From the NCBI GenBank assembly GCA_030591405.1, contig JAUVBC010000010.1, positions 1 to 15,482 on the forward strand: a stretch of 15,482 nt of DNA, given 5' to 3'. How positions within the stretch are numbered: the stretch's first letter is position 1; every line of letters starts with the position of its first letter. The DNA comes from Candidatus Zixiibacteriota bacterium (GTDB taxonomy: Bacteria > Zixibacteria > MSB-5A5 > GN15 > PGXB01). The notes under the pieces are model-generated. The model did no database searches and was not told the DNA's origin. It worked only from the letters and a program-made list of their open reading frames with translations. The position numbers were made by a program, and so were the translations under genes. Below are positions 6,425 to 13,048 of this stretch, piece by piece.

Positions 6425-7657
6425 ATGAGTTTCAAATCTCTGCTGATTGCATTAGCAATGCCAATTATTCCAATGGTTCTTATGGCGGAGGATTGTGTGC
6501 AATGCCATAAGGAAATAACTCCCGGAATTGTTACCGATTGGGAGTTAAGCAAACATAGCGAAAATGATATTTCGTGCGCCGATTGTCATGGCGAAAATCA
6601 TAAAACATCGAATGATGTCGCCAATGTCAATATCCCGACGCCGCAGACCTGCAATGAATGTCATGAGACACAGGTCGAGCAGTTTTCAAAAGGAAAACAT
6701 GCGGCGGCATGGGCAGTTTTGAAAGCAATGCCGACCACGCATCATCTGCCCGGTCCGCTCAACGATGGAATGAAAGGTTGTGGCGGTTGCCATAAAATCG
6801 GCCTAAAAACCGAAGATGAAATTAAAGTCCTAAAAGAAGATGGTGCCGGATTCGGCATGGCCTCTTGCGATGCCTGCCATACACGGCATACCTTTTCGGT
6901 CAAAGAAGCGCAACAACCGCAGGCGTGCCAAACTTGTCATATGGGTTTTGACCATCCACAGTGGGAGATGTACTCATCATCGAAACATGGTGTGCGGGCA
7001 CTTTTGAAACAGAACGGAACCCTTCCCGAGACAGCTTCAGCACCGACCTGCCAGACCTGTCATATGCAGGAAGGTAATCATGAAGTCAGAACCGCTTGGG
7101 GATTTTTGGCGGTCCGGTTACCATTGCCGGAAGATGAACAATGGAAAGCTGATCAGATAACAATATTGCAGGCGCTCGGAGTTCTGGATTTAGAGGGGAA
7201 TCCAACCGCGCGTCTCGATGTTGTTAAAGCGGCCGATGTGGCACGACTCGATCAGGAATCGTTTGACAAGGAACGAAACAAGATGTTGAATACCTGTAGT
7301 CAGTGTCATTCGGAGAATTTCGCCAAAGCCGAAATGGCTAAAGGTGATGAAATGATCAAAGAACTGGATCATCTTTTGGCTGAGGGCATAAGAGAGATCG
7401 CCAGCCTATACGTCGATGGATCGCTGGCGAAGCCGGAAAGTTACGCTTCTCCTTTCCCGGATTTGCTGACTTTTCATGATGCCCCCACAGTTATTGAACA
7501 GCGGCTGTTTGAAATGCACCTGAAGCACCGAATGCGCGGCTTCCAGGGCGTATTTCATGCCAATCCAGATTATGCCCTTTGGTATGGATATAGCGAAATG
7601 GTTCGCGACTTGACCGAGATCAAGGAAAAAGCAGCGGAGCTTAGAGCCAAAAATTAA
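6425..7657 (+). CDS. Octaheme cytochrome c, hydroxylamine oxidoreductase-like
   Basis: 410-residue periplasmic multiheme cytochrome. Seen: signal peptide (1 to about 21, ending V-L-M-A) and exactly eight CxxCH heme motifs at C24, C51, C76, C119, C148, C168, C209 and C291, with extra histidines (such as H104-H105-x-x-x-G-P-L, H188 and H219) that may act as distal ligands. The motif number, the spacing and the long helical C-terminus after heme 8 match the HAO-like octaheme group. HAO oxidises hydroxylamine through a heme cross-linked to a tyrosine; relatives lacking that tyrosine reduce nitrite or hydroxylamine. Tyrosines Y383, Y387 and Y389 in N-P-D-Y-A-L-W-Y-G-Y lie in the right general region, but only an alignment can say whether one is the cross-linking residue. 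At 410 residues it is shorter than typical HAO. Strong AGGAGGG (6415-6421) precedes ATG 6425. No NrfH/NapC-type quinol dehydrogenase gene is adjacent, and it is apparently monocistronic. Confidence 0.85.
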   Translation: MSFKSLLIALAMPIIPMVLMAEDCVQCHKEITPGIVTDWELSKHSENDISCADCHGENHKTSNDVANVNIPTPQTCNECHETQVEQFSKGKHAAAWAVLKAMPTTHHLPGPLNDGMKGCGGCHKIGLKTEDEIKVLKEDGAGFGMASCDACHTRHTFSVKEAQQPQACQTCHMGFDHPQWEMYSSSKHGVRALLKQNGTLPETASAPTCQTCHMQEGNHEVRTAWGFLAVRLPLPEDEQWKADQITILQALGVLDLEGNPTARLDVVKAADVARLDQESFDKERNKMLNTCSQCHSENFAKAEMAKGDEMIKELDHLLAEGIREIASLYVDGSLAKPESYASPFPDLLTFHDAPTVIEQRLFEMHLKHRMRGFQGVFHANPDYALWYGYSEMVRDLTEIKEKAAELRAKN

Positions 7658-7674
7658 TAAAAATTGGCACAAAT

Positions 7675-7715
7675 AAAAAATCTCGGCAGAGGGAAACTTT
7701 GTCGAGATTTTTTTT
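7675..7715 (+). terminator. Strong intrinsic terminator after the octaheme cytochrome
   Basis: The hairpin TCTCG (7681-7685) with CGAGA (7703-7707), extended outward by A/T pairs and inward by CAGAG (7687-7691) with CTTTG (7697-7701, one G-U pair), is followed by eight T's (7708-7715). It also has A's on the left side, so it could work for the minus-strand HD-GYP gene ending at 7757 as well. Confidence 0.85.
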
Positions 7716-7756
7716 GCTATTTTTTATAAAAAATTTCAATAGATAATTAAAGTAGC

Positions 7757-8740
7757 CTACATCTTCCCCAAGTCGGTTGGTCCCATAAGTTTTGTGAAAT
7801 GCTCGAGAAGGGTCAGATTAAATGCACCTTTATCAAGATACATCTCTTTTAGAGCCGGAAAAGAATTGACTGCTTGCTTGTAGGACCTTTCGGTGGTCAT
7901 CGCATCGAAGACATCTGCAATCGCCACAATTTTTCCGAATGGGTGGATTTGATCCGCCGTTAATCCCTCGGGATACCCGGTGCCGTTTTCTCTCTCATGA
8001 TGCTGTAAAATAGCGTGATATGAATCTGCTGAAATCATATCGGTTTCTTTCATGATGTCATAGCCCCATTTTGGATGTTTTTTTATAAACCCCATTTCCA
8101 TTGCTGTCAGCGGTCCCGGTTTGTTCAGGATCGCCTCGGAAACTTTTGTTTTACCGACATCATGCAGGAGGGCGCCTGTCCCTATTTTATCAAGCTCCAA
8201 TTGGTTATCAATACCGGAGAAACGGGCCAGACCGATGGCCAAAGTACAGACATTTATTGAATGCGTATAAGTATGATAATCAAACGACATCATTTGAATC
8301 AAACTATGAAAAGTATTTTTTCCTTTAAGAATAAACGAAACCGTATTTTCCACCATCTCCTGACTGCGTTTGATATTTTCCTTTAAAGCAGGATTTTTTA
8401 AAACATCCTTGACCATCAGTTTGGCGTTGTCATAAATAATACCGGCTTTGGCGCTTTCCGGGATAGTAGGGTCGTTTATAATTTGATGAATGTTTTTTTC
8501 TATGTACCTCTGATACTTATGCTGATTTTCTGAAGAGATATAAAGCTTATTAATATTGTTTTGAATCAGAGTTTTTCGATTTTTTTCCTTAAATGGAAGA
8601 TTTGATCCTCGATATAAAACAAAATTGTTAGATTTCCCTATATATAGGTCAAAATCGAGCATGCTGTCAACCCGCAATGATTCCAAATATATTGCGTGAT
8701 AGCTATCTACTTCCACTTTTTTTTCTGTTTGTGTAATCAT
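7757..8740 (-). CDS. HD-GYP domain cyclic-di-GMP phosphodiesterase
   Basis: 327 residues, probably cytosolic. The N-terminal part (about 1-140) is a sensory or dimerising region I cannot name. The HD-GYP domain (about 145-320) has H160 in H-T-Y-T-H-S, the H-D-V-G-K motif (193-197), and H-H-E-R-E-N-G-T-G-Y-P (247-257) with the full GYP, then A-D-V-F-D-A-M-T-T-E-R-S-Y (275-287). All metal-binding and signature positions I can check are present, so it is expected to be active in breaking down c-di-GMP to pGpG or GMP. Its ATG (8740-8738) starts 13 bases after the stop of the PilZ-type gene and has no clear Shine-Dalgarno, which suggests translational coupling in a two-gene operon. C-terminus is complete (L-L-E-H-F-T-K-L-M-G-P). 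Confidence 0.9.
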   Translation of the reverse strand: MITQTEKKVEVDSYHAIYLESLRVDSMLDFDLYIGKSNNFVLYRGSNLPFKEKNRKTLIQNNINKLYISSENQHKYQRYIEKNIHQIINDPTIPESAKAGIIYDNAKLMVKDVLKNPALKENIKRSQEMVENTVSFILKGKNTFHSLIQMMSFDYHTYTHSINVCTLAIGLARFSGIDNQLELDKIGTGALLHDVGKTKVSEAILNKPGPLTAMEMGFIKKHPKWGYDIMKETDMISADSYHAILQHHERENGTGYPEGLTADQIHPFGKIVAIADVFDAMTTERSYKQAVNSFPALKEMYLDKGAFNLTLLEHFTKLMGPTDLGKM

Positions 8741-8753
8741 AGTTTATATGATG

Positions 8754-9143
8754 CTATTTTTCCACTGTCTGCACGGTTATATCTTCTTCAAAAAGAAGTC
8801 TGATTATCTCGTCATGAAATGGAAATTTGGACAAAAACTCAAATCCGGTTTGATAAAATTCCTCATTTTCATCTTTTTTACTCCAGAGACTTCGGGCGTC
8901 AACAACCAATTGATCGCTTCCCTTTATTTCTTTGGGCAGATCGATCTTTAGCTTAAAAATGACACCTTTTTCCATTGCTTCTTCGCTCTGAAGTCTCATG
9001 CCGTCAGAATTAAGGTCAATTAAATGTCCGATTGACTGGTTGATATTCAGGTCAATGACATCAAACTTTTTTAAATCAGATGTTCCTCGGCGCTCAAAAT
9101 ACTCTGCTGTTTTCCATCTTTGATTTTGTCTTTGTTCATCCAT
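8754..9143 (-). CDS. PilZ-type (c-di-GMP receptor-like) protein
   Basis: 129-residue soluble protein. R-Q-N-Q-R (R5, R9) fits the RxxxR motif and D-L-N-S-D-G (43-48) fits D/NxSxxG with Asn in place of the Ser, followed by M-R-L and the beta-strand pattern of a PilZ barrel, W-S and G-F-E-F. c-di-GMP binding is likely but the altered serine position makes it less certain. A TTG at 9149 opens a longer frame, but AAGGAG (complement of 9150-9155) sits six bases before ATG 9143-9141, which is the start. First gene of an operon with the HD-GYP phosphodiesterase, so receptor and degrading enzyme are made together. Shares layout with the PilZ-type protein at 10485-10838 (conserved W, G-F/Y-x-F). Confidence 0.75.
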   Translation of the reverse strand: MDEQRQNQRWKTAEYFERRGTSDLKKFDVIDLNINQSIGHLIDLNSDGMRLQSEEAMEKGVIFKLKIDLPKEIKGSDQLVVDARSLWSKKDENEEFYQTGFEFLSKFPFHDEIIRLLFEEDITVQTVEK

Positions 9144-9153
9144 CGCCAACTCC

Positions 9154-9192
9154 TTTTGATTAACATTACATAATCAAAAATCCCATTTTGAT
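9154..9192 (-). promoter_or_regulatory. Overlapping, mutually exclusive hairpins before the PilZ start
   Basis: In + coordinates, TTTTGATTA (9154-9162) pairs with TAATCAAAA (9171-9179) around eight bases. The second arm can instead pair with TTTTGAT (9186-9192), using ATCAAAA (9173-9179) and a six-base loop. On the minus-strand mRNA the downstream arm of the first hairpin runs into AAAAGGAG, so one fold is next to and partly covers the ribosome binding site while the other leaves it free. This is the geometry of a translational switch, but the arms are AT-rich and short, so chance is possible. Confidence 0.35.
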
Positions 9193-9196
9193 GGTT

Positions 9197-9210
9197 TAAA
9201 GATATCTTTA
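9197..9210. promoter_or_regulatory. 14-base perfect palindrome, possible operator
   Basis: TAAAGATATCTTTA reads the same on both strands. It lies about 55-65 bases upstream of the PilZ start in the minus-strand promoter area, so it could be a transcription factor site. No known factor recognised. Confidence 0.3.
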
Positions 9211-9305
9211 CCCAAAGATGATAACCCCCACATTACAATATAGATTATCGACAATTTAATTTATATTCTTAACCTCAGCAAATCTGATAAGGAGACTATT
9301 AAAAG

Positions 9306-9395
9306 ATGATATTGACTATGTATAAAACGTATTGTTTTGTAGTTCAAGCTCTTGGGCGAATTGATAAGAAATGTCTTATTTTAGCCGTGTCCTAA
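9306..9395 (+). CDS. Possible 29-residue small protein
   Basis: ATG 9306 opens a frame ending at TAA 9393-9395 inside a hairpin. AAGGAG (about 9289-9294) lies 11 bases upstream, and a TATATT (9262-9267) could serve as a -10. The product M-I-L-T-M-Y-K-T-Y-C-F-V-V-Q resembles nothing I know. The DNA could equally be untranslated RNA or simple spacer; I give it low weight. Confidence 0.18.
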   Translation: MILTMYKTYCFVVQALGRIDKKCLILAVS

Positions 9396-9407
9396 AATAA
9401 GACATTT
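9369..9407. terminator. 16-base-pair hairpin terminator
   Basis: AAATGTCTTATTTTAG (9369-9384) pairs perfectly with CTAAAATAAGACATTT (9392-9407) around the loop CCGTGTC. It lies about 42 bases past the minus-strand stop of the envelope-barrel gene (9449), so it probably ends that transcript. On the + strand five T's (9405-9409) follow, so it could also end a + strand small RNA. Confidence 0.65.
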
Positions 9408-9448
9408 TTGTATGTTATCGATGCTGGATTGACTGCAAATATTATAAT

Positions 9449-10333
9449 CTAAAAATTCCAGACCAAACCGACATAGGGAATTCCAGGGAATACCGCGTCT
9501 TCATCAAGAATATTGGCAAATGCGATATCGGCTGAAAATTTTTCTCCGAAAAATCTTAAACCGTATGATATGATAGCGTCGTTAACTCCCGGTAACATCC
9601 AATTTTCACTAACAAATGATATTTTTCGGGTAAATCTCCATTCTCCACCCAAAATAACAGCTGGTTTGTCGCCCAGTTTGCCGTCTGCATATCCATAACC
9701 TAATCCAAGTGTGAGGCTCTTATCATCGGAGCCGATCGTTCCCATGGCATTTATAATTCCAACTGTTACCGGGTCGTCGACCGGGACAGTAATAAACATG
9801 CCGCCTACTGCGAATTCAATCGGTCCGTCAGAGTTTATACCTATTTTGGGACTCACAATTATAAGCTGCTCATTCAGGCTGAGTCCGGGGAAAATAGAAA
9901 TACCGCCACTAATGGTAATATTGTCAGTAAGTCCATACGCAGCCCCGACTAAAAACAACCAAGTATCATAGATATAGCCCTGTCCCTTGTTCAGCATGCG
10001 ACCGGTTGGGGCAATATACAATCTGGTTCGGTTGGGATTGGGAAACCAATATTTACCTTCTCTGAAAGATTCATCTTCCACTTCTTTGATTTCCATAATT
10101 TTGTCGATTGAGATGGTCATTTCGCCCAGATCAGATTGGAATTTAATTTCGTTATGTATAATTTTGGTAATTCGGCCAACCAATGTTGAGCCATCGTTAA
10201 GCGTGATGATCTGAATATTATCTGCTTCGGGAATTTTCATATCTTCTTTGGTAACTTCACCAAAGGCTGTTAGCGTCAATATAGCGATAATCAAAATACT
10301 GAAACAAAACTGCTTGAGAAGATGGTTACACAT
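9449..10333 (-). CDS. Envelope protein with SH3-like N-domain and small beta-barrel
   Basis: 294 residues. Signal peptide (1 to about 25, ending T-A-F-G), an SH3/Sm-like small barrel (about 38-85; I-I-T-L-N-D-G-S-T-L-V-G-R-I-T-K, then S-I-D-K-I-M-E-I-K), a motif P-N-P-N-R-T-R-L-Y-I-A-P-T-G-R (98-112), then repeated amphipathic strands with glycines (G-A-A-Y-G-L-T-D-N-I-T-I-S-G-G) and a terminal V-G-L-V-W-N-F that fits the aromatic end of an outer-membrane barrel. I recognise the style from Bacteroidetes/Zixibacteria-type genomes but no defined function. Starts at ATG 10333-10331 with GAGGG six bases upstream (complement of the CCCTC near 10340-10344). Alone in its transcript, with a hairpin after it. 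Confidence 0.7.
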   Translation of the reverse strand: MCNHLLKQFCFSILIIAILTLTAFGEVTKEDMKIPEADNIQIITLNDGSTLVGRITKIIHNEIKFQSDLGEMTISIDKIMEIKEVEDESFREGKYWFPNPNRTRLYIAPTGRMLNKGQGYIYDTWLFLVGAAYGLTDNITISGGISIFPGLSLNEQLIIVSPKIGINSDGPIEFAVGGMFITVPVDDPVTVGIINAMGTIGSDDKSLTLGLGYGYADGKLGDKPAVILGGEWRFTRKISFVSENWMLPGVNDAIISYGLRFFGEKFSADIAFANILDEDAVFPGIPYVGLVWNF

Positions 10334-10375
10334 AATCCGCCCTCATTGTTTATAATTTTGAGACTATAATATCTA

Positions 10376-10397
10376 TCCGCTATATATAATTAGCGGA
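10376..10397 (-). promoter_or_regulatory. Inverted repeat upstream of the envelope-barrel gene
   Basis: TCCGCTA (10376-10382) and TAGCGGA (10391-10397) are perfect seven-base arms with an AT-rich eight-base spacer. It is about 43 bases upstream of the minus-strand ATG 10333 and about 90 bases past the end of the PilZ-type gene at 10485. It could be an operator for the barrel gene or a weak terminator for the PilZ gene; there is no clear T-run. Confidence 0.35.
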
Positions 10398-10484
10398 AGG
10401 TATTTATTCAACTGTTTAATAAAATGAGATGAATCTCTTGAAATGTCAACAGAAAATCTGAATTTAAGGAGAGGGAATAATTAA

Positions 10485-10838
10485 CTATTTACGTTCGTCG
10501 GAGAATATCGATTCTTTGGCAAATTTTTGAATTCTATCGATGATATCAAAAGAAACCGATTGAAATTTATAGCCGGTTTCGCAAAAACCGCTGCTGTCAT
10601 CCTGATTACACCACATGCTGGTAGCGCTGATTACAATATGTTTCCGGTCGTCGACTTTGAAAGGAAAGATTACTCGGAATTTATAATTTTTACCCGGTTC
10701 AACCGGTTTGTTGCCGGCAATCATCATACCTTCGGTAGTAATATTATCGAGATGTCCGGCCAGATCGCCGCCGGACTCATCAAATACATTAACATACTCA
10801 GAGGTATATTTTCTTTTTAATTTTCTTCGTTCAACCAT
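10485..10838 (-). CDS. Second PilZ-type protein
   Basis: 117-residue soluble protein, paralogue in layout of the one at 8754-9143. R-R-K-L-K-R (4-9) gives RxxxR (R5, R9), and N-I-T-T-E-G (32-37) gives NxTxxG, with Thr in place of Ser, followed by M-M-I. Later S-A-T-S-M-W and G-Y-K-F align with the W and G-F-E-F of the other protein. This is a plausible c-di-GMP receptor with slightly altered motifs. Starts at ATG 10838-10836; the nearest purine-rich sequence (AGGA, about 20 bases upstream) is too far for a normal ribosome binding site. It is separated from the HD-GYP operon by the envelope-barrel gene, so it probably forms its own transcript. Confidence 0.72.
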   Translation of the reverse strand: MVERRKLKRKYTSEYVNVFDESGGDLAGHLDNITTEGMMIAGNKPVEPGKNYKFRVIFPFKVDDRKHIVISATSMWCNQDDSSGFCETGYKFQSVSFDIIDRIQKFAKESIFSDERK

Positions 10839-11232
10839 AATTATATTTTGCTAATCCTATATATATCAAAAGAATAGCTACTTTTTTATTTTCGGCAATA
10901 TTTCTCCAACCTTAATGTAATTAATTTCATAAACGACCGAAATGGAAATATTGATTTTTATCATTAAGCCTGTTTTCTCCCCTCATTTATTTGGCTCAAA
11001 TTCGGTTCCTGAAATTCTTTCTTTTTGCTGATTAGAAAGTATATTTTGTTAAATTGTTAGTCAACATAGTTTTCCGTAAATTTTTGACTATCTTGATAGA
11101 TTCAATTTCGGCAAATAAACAAAATTAAATGATTAAGCCTTGAATAATCAAGGTTATCTCTATATTTGTAGGGAATGTAACATTATTTTATAATAGTCGT
11201 CTATTTTATTAAATAAAGTAAAGGTCTATAAA
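10839..11232. other. 394-base divergent intergenic region
   Basis: Between the second PilZ-type gene (minus) and the CPBP protease gene (plus). It is very AT-rich and contains a CPBP promoter (11166-11194) and a small hairpin CCTTGA-ATAA-TCAAGG (11138-11153) upstream of it. I found no convincing promoter for the minus-strand gene and no small gene. Confidence 0.55.
11166..11194 (+). promoter_or_regulatory. Sigma70-like promoter for the CPBP protease
   Basis: TTGTAG (11166-11171), a 17-base spacer, then a perfect TATAAT (11189-11194). The -35 matches the consensus at the first three positions. The predicted transcript start near 11201 gives a leader of about 32 bases with AAAGG (11220-11224) eight bases before ATG 11233. 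Confidence 0.6.
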
Positions 11233-12189
11233 ATGCCAAGGGCAAACAGTCGGATTATTAAAAGCGAGATGTTGCTTTCGAAAGCAGATCCAAAATCGCT
11301 GGTCGGCAAAATTATTCTATTCCCTTTAACAAGAATTATTATAGTCATTATGTTTATCACGCCTGTTGGAATTATGCATTTTCTTTTTGAGACTCAAATT
11401 TTGCCGGGAACTCCGGAGCAATATAAAACTCTGGCGATTGGCTTGGATGTCGTGATTGGTTTTGCTCTGTTTGTTTTTCTATATAGCCTTTACACCAAAT
11501 TTATAGAAAAACGAGCGGCCCTTGAGTTCTCATTTGCCAACGGAATCAAAGATTCATTCTATGGTTTGATTCTGGGTGGCGGATTAATGACGACTATCAT
11601 CCTCCTTTTGTCCTTACTGGGATATTATAAAATTGATATTTTATTTCCGGATTGGACAGTTGCTTTCAAAGGGCTTTTCTCTATGGGAATGGCTGCTTTT
11701 GTCGAAGAACTATTATTCCGGGTTATTGTTTTTAAGCTGACCGAAGAATTCTGCGGGAGTTGGATTGCTCTTGTAATCAGTGTTTTTTATTTTGGATTTG
11801 CTCATGCCGGAAATCCAAACGCCACTTTGTGGACATCAATTGCGGTTGGAGTTGAAGGCGGAATTTTATTAACCGCAGCTTATATGTTGACCAGAACAAT
11901 ATGGTTTCCGCTGGCAGTACATTTTGGCTGGAATTATTTCCAGGCAAAAATTTATGGTGTGATCACCTCAGGGATCTCAATTGAGGGTTTGATTGTTCCC
12001 GCCATTGATGGGCCGGAGTGGCTGACCGGGGGAACTTTTGGAGTAGAAGCATCGGTTGCCGGGGTTCTGATATGTCTGGTAGCCGCAGTCTTTATTCTAA
12101 AAATGGCGATAAAAAATAATCAGATTCTTACTCCTATGTGGCAGAGAAAAAGAATTCCTCATCTGTCCGATTTTGTCCCAATCTCATAG
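11233..12189 (+). CDS. CPBP family intramembrane metalloprotease (CAAX protease/Abi-type)
   Basis: 318-residue inner-membrane protein with several hydrophobic segments (about 28-50, 72-90, 108-130, 148-168, 176-192, 203-220, 270-290). The three family motifs are intact: E-E-L-L-F-R (E158, E159, R163), F-G-F-A-H (F187, H191) and H-F-G-W-N (H230, N234), which form the metal-binding active site of prokaryotic CAAX-type proteases. The C-terminus (after about 290) is a soluble basic tail. Substrate unknown; family members act in bacteriocin self-immunity, protein maturation or signalling, and none of these is indicated by neighbours. Starts at ATG 11233 with AAAGG eight bases upstream. Confidence 0.88.
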   Translation: MPRANSRIIKSEMLLSKADPKSLVGKIILFPLTRIIIVIMFITPVGIMHFLFETQILPGTPEQYKTLAIGLDVVIGFALFVFLYSLYTKFIEKRAALEFSFANGIKDSFYGLILGGGLMTTIILLLSLLGYYKIDILFPDWTVAFKGLFSMGMAAFVEELLFRVIVFKLTEEFCGSWIALVISVFYFGFAHAGNPNATLWTSIAVGVEGGILLTAAYMLTRTIWFPLAVHFGWNYFQAKIYGVITSGISIEGLIVPAIDGPEWLTGGTFGVEASVAGVLICLVAAVFILKMAIKNNQILTPMWQRKRIPHLSDFVPIS

Positions 12190-12328
12190 TTAACAATGAC
12201 TTAGTTTGGACTCCATATTGCCTGTTGTTGTTGAAATAAAATGTACTTGATTTCTCCCTATACTTTGTTTTTGGATTGACCAATTTCTATTCCGACCGGG
12301 TCAGTTTCCGCTCTATTATTAATCTGCC

Positions 12329-12371
12329 GGTTAATTAGCTTAACCAAAGTGCGAATATATAAGTGTATAAT
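12329..12371 (+). promoter_or_regulatory. Palindrome plus -10 element for the DUF4402-like pair
   Basis: GGTTAA-TTAGC-TTAACC (12329-12345) is a perfect 17-base inverted repeat. A perfect TATAAT (12366-12371) follows, with no good -35 at normal spacing; the predicted start near 12378 places the palindrome centre (12337) about 41 bases upstream. This looks like an activator site that stands in for a -35. The factor is unknown. Confidence 0.45.
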
Positions 12372-12388
12372 TTATAGACCTGAGACAG

Positions 12389-12410
12389 AGTTAGTGGCTG
12401 AGAACTAACT
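12389..12410 (+). promoter_or_regulatory. 5'-leader hairpin of the DUF4402-like operon
   Basis: AGTTAGT (12389-12395) and ACTAACT (12404-12410) form a perfect seven-base stem with an eight-base loop, just upstream of GAGGAG (12416-12421) and within the predicted leader. It may protect the mRNA 5' end, as is common in abundant surface-protein transcripts, or regulate translation. Confidence 0.4.
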
Positions 12411-12427
12411 TCATCGAGGAGATAAAC

Positions 12428-13000
12428 ATGCGCGATGGTTCAAGAATAGGGAAATTTTACCGATTTAGCCTTCTCTTGGTTTTTCTATTAATATCCGTAT
12501 CTCCAACACATCTGCTGGCACAGGATGTTGCTGTCGGACAAGCACTGGCAACAGTTTTGGCATCCTTATCAGTTTCCGCTGTTCAGGATTTGGATTTCGG
12601 GAATATATTGCAGGGTGTAACCGAAACTATCACCCGAACCGATGGCATCAGGGCAGGTATTTTTCAAATAGTCGGTGAAAGTGCGACCAACAGTGAAGTA
12701 TCGATGCATTTTCAATTACCCGATTATTTGTGGAACAGTACACCGGCCAGTCAGGATCGGCTGGTAATTTTTTTCCAAAATACAGATTGCACAATTGATA
12801 CAACAAATGGTACCCCTCTGGCACCGGGTGGCGGGGCGTTAATTGGAGAAAATCCACATAGCATCCCTGACACAGGCATCGGCGGTGCCGATGGAGTCAT
12901 ACGGATTTACCTTGGAGGATCGGTCTATCCATCCGTCGATCAAAGAGCCGGAGCCTATTCGGCAGATATTGTTTTAACCGCAGCTTATACCGGCGATTGA
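12428..13000 (+). CDS. Secreted DUF4402-like protein, copy 1
   Basis: 190 residues. Signal peptide (1 to about 31, L-L-A before Q-D-V), then an all-beta protein. The opening Q-A-L-A-T-V-L-A followed by L-D-F-G-N-I-L-Q-G (55-63) and the closing G-A-Y-S-A-D-I-V-L-T-A-A-Y are the pattern of DUF4402, a secreted beta-sandwich group whose function is not known; a pilin-like or surface-coat role is possible. One cysteine (C121, in N-T-D-C-T-I-D) is conserved in the neighbour and could form an intermolecular disulfide. Good GAGGAG six bases before ATG. It lies 48 bases before its paralogue and probably shares its transcript. DUF4402 membership is from the pattern, not from a search. Confidence 0.7.
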   Translation: MRDGSRIGKFYRFSLLLVFLLISVSPTHLLAQDVAVGQALATVLASLSVSAVQDLDFGNILQGVTETITRTDGIRAGIFQIVGESATNSEVSMHFQLPDYLWNSTPASQDRLVIFFQNTDCTIDTTNGTPLAPGGGALIGENPHSIPDTGIGGADGVIRIYLGGSVYPSVDQRAGAYSADIVLTAAYTGD

Positions 13001-13048
13001 GATAGAGTGAATAAAAAAATGATGATTAAAGGGAATTGGAGATAAAAG

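Larger units (their letters stand above)
9144..9448. other. 305-base intergenic region with palindromes
   Basis: Between the PilZ/HD-GYP operon and the 3' end of the envelope-barrel gene, both on the minus strand. It contains the operon's Shine-Dalgarno, competing hairpins (9154-9192), a 14-base palindrome (9197-9210), a possible + strand small transcript and a 16-base-pair hairpin (9369-9407). These are listed separately; nothing else is evident. Confidence 0.6.

Noticed and set aside
8075..8328. Plus-strand frames over the HD-GYP gene
   Set aside because: Antisense shadows of a gene with all catalytic motifs intact.
11233..12189. CPBP protease considered as part of a defence or immunity system
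   Set aside because: No toxin, bacteriocin or defence gene is next to it, and the family has many housekeeping roles.
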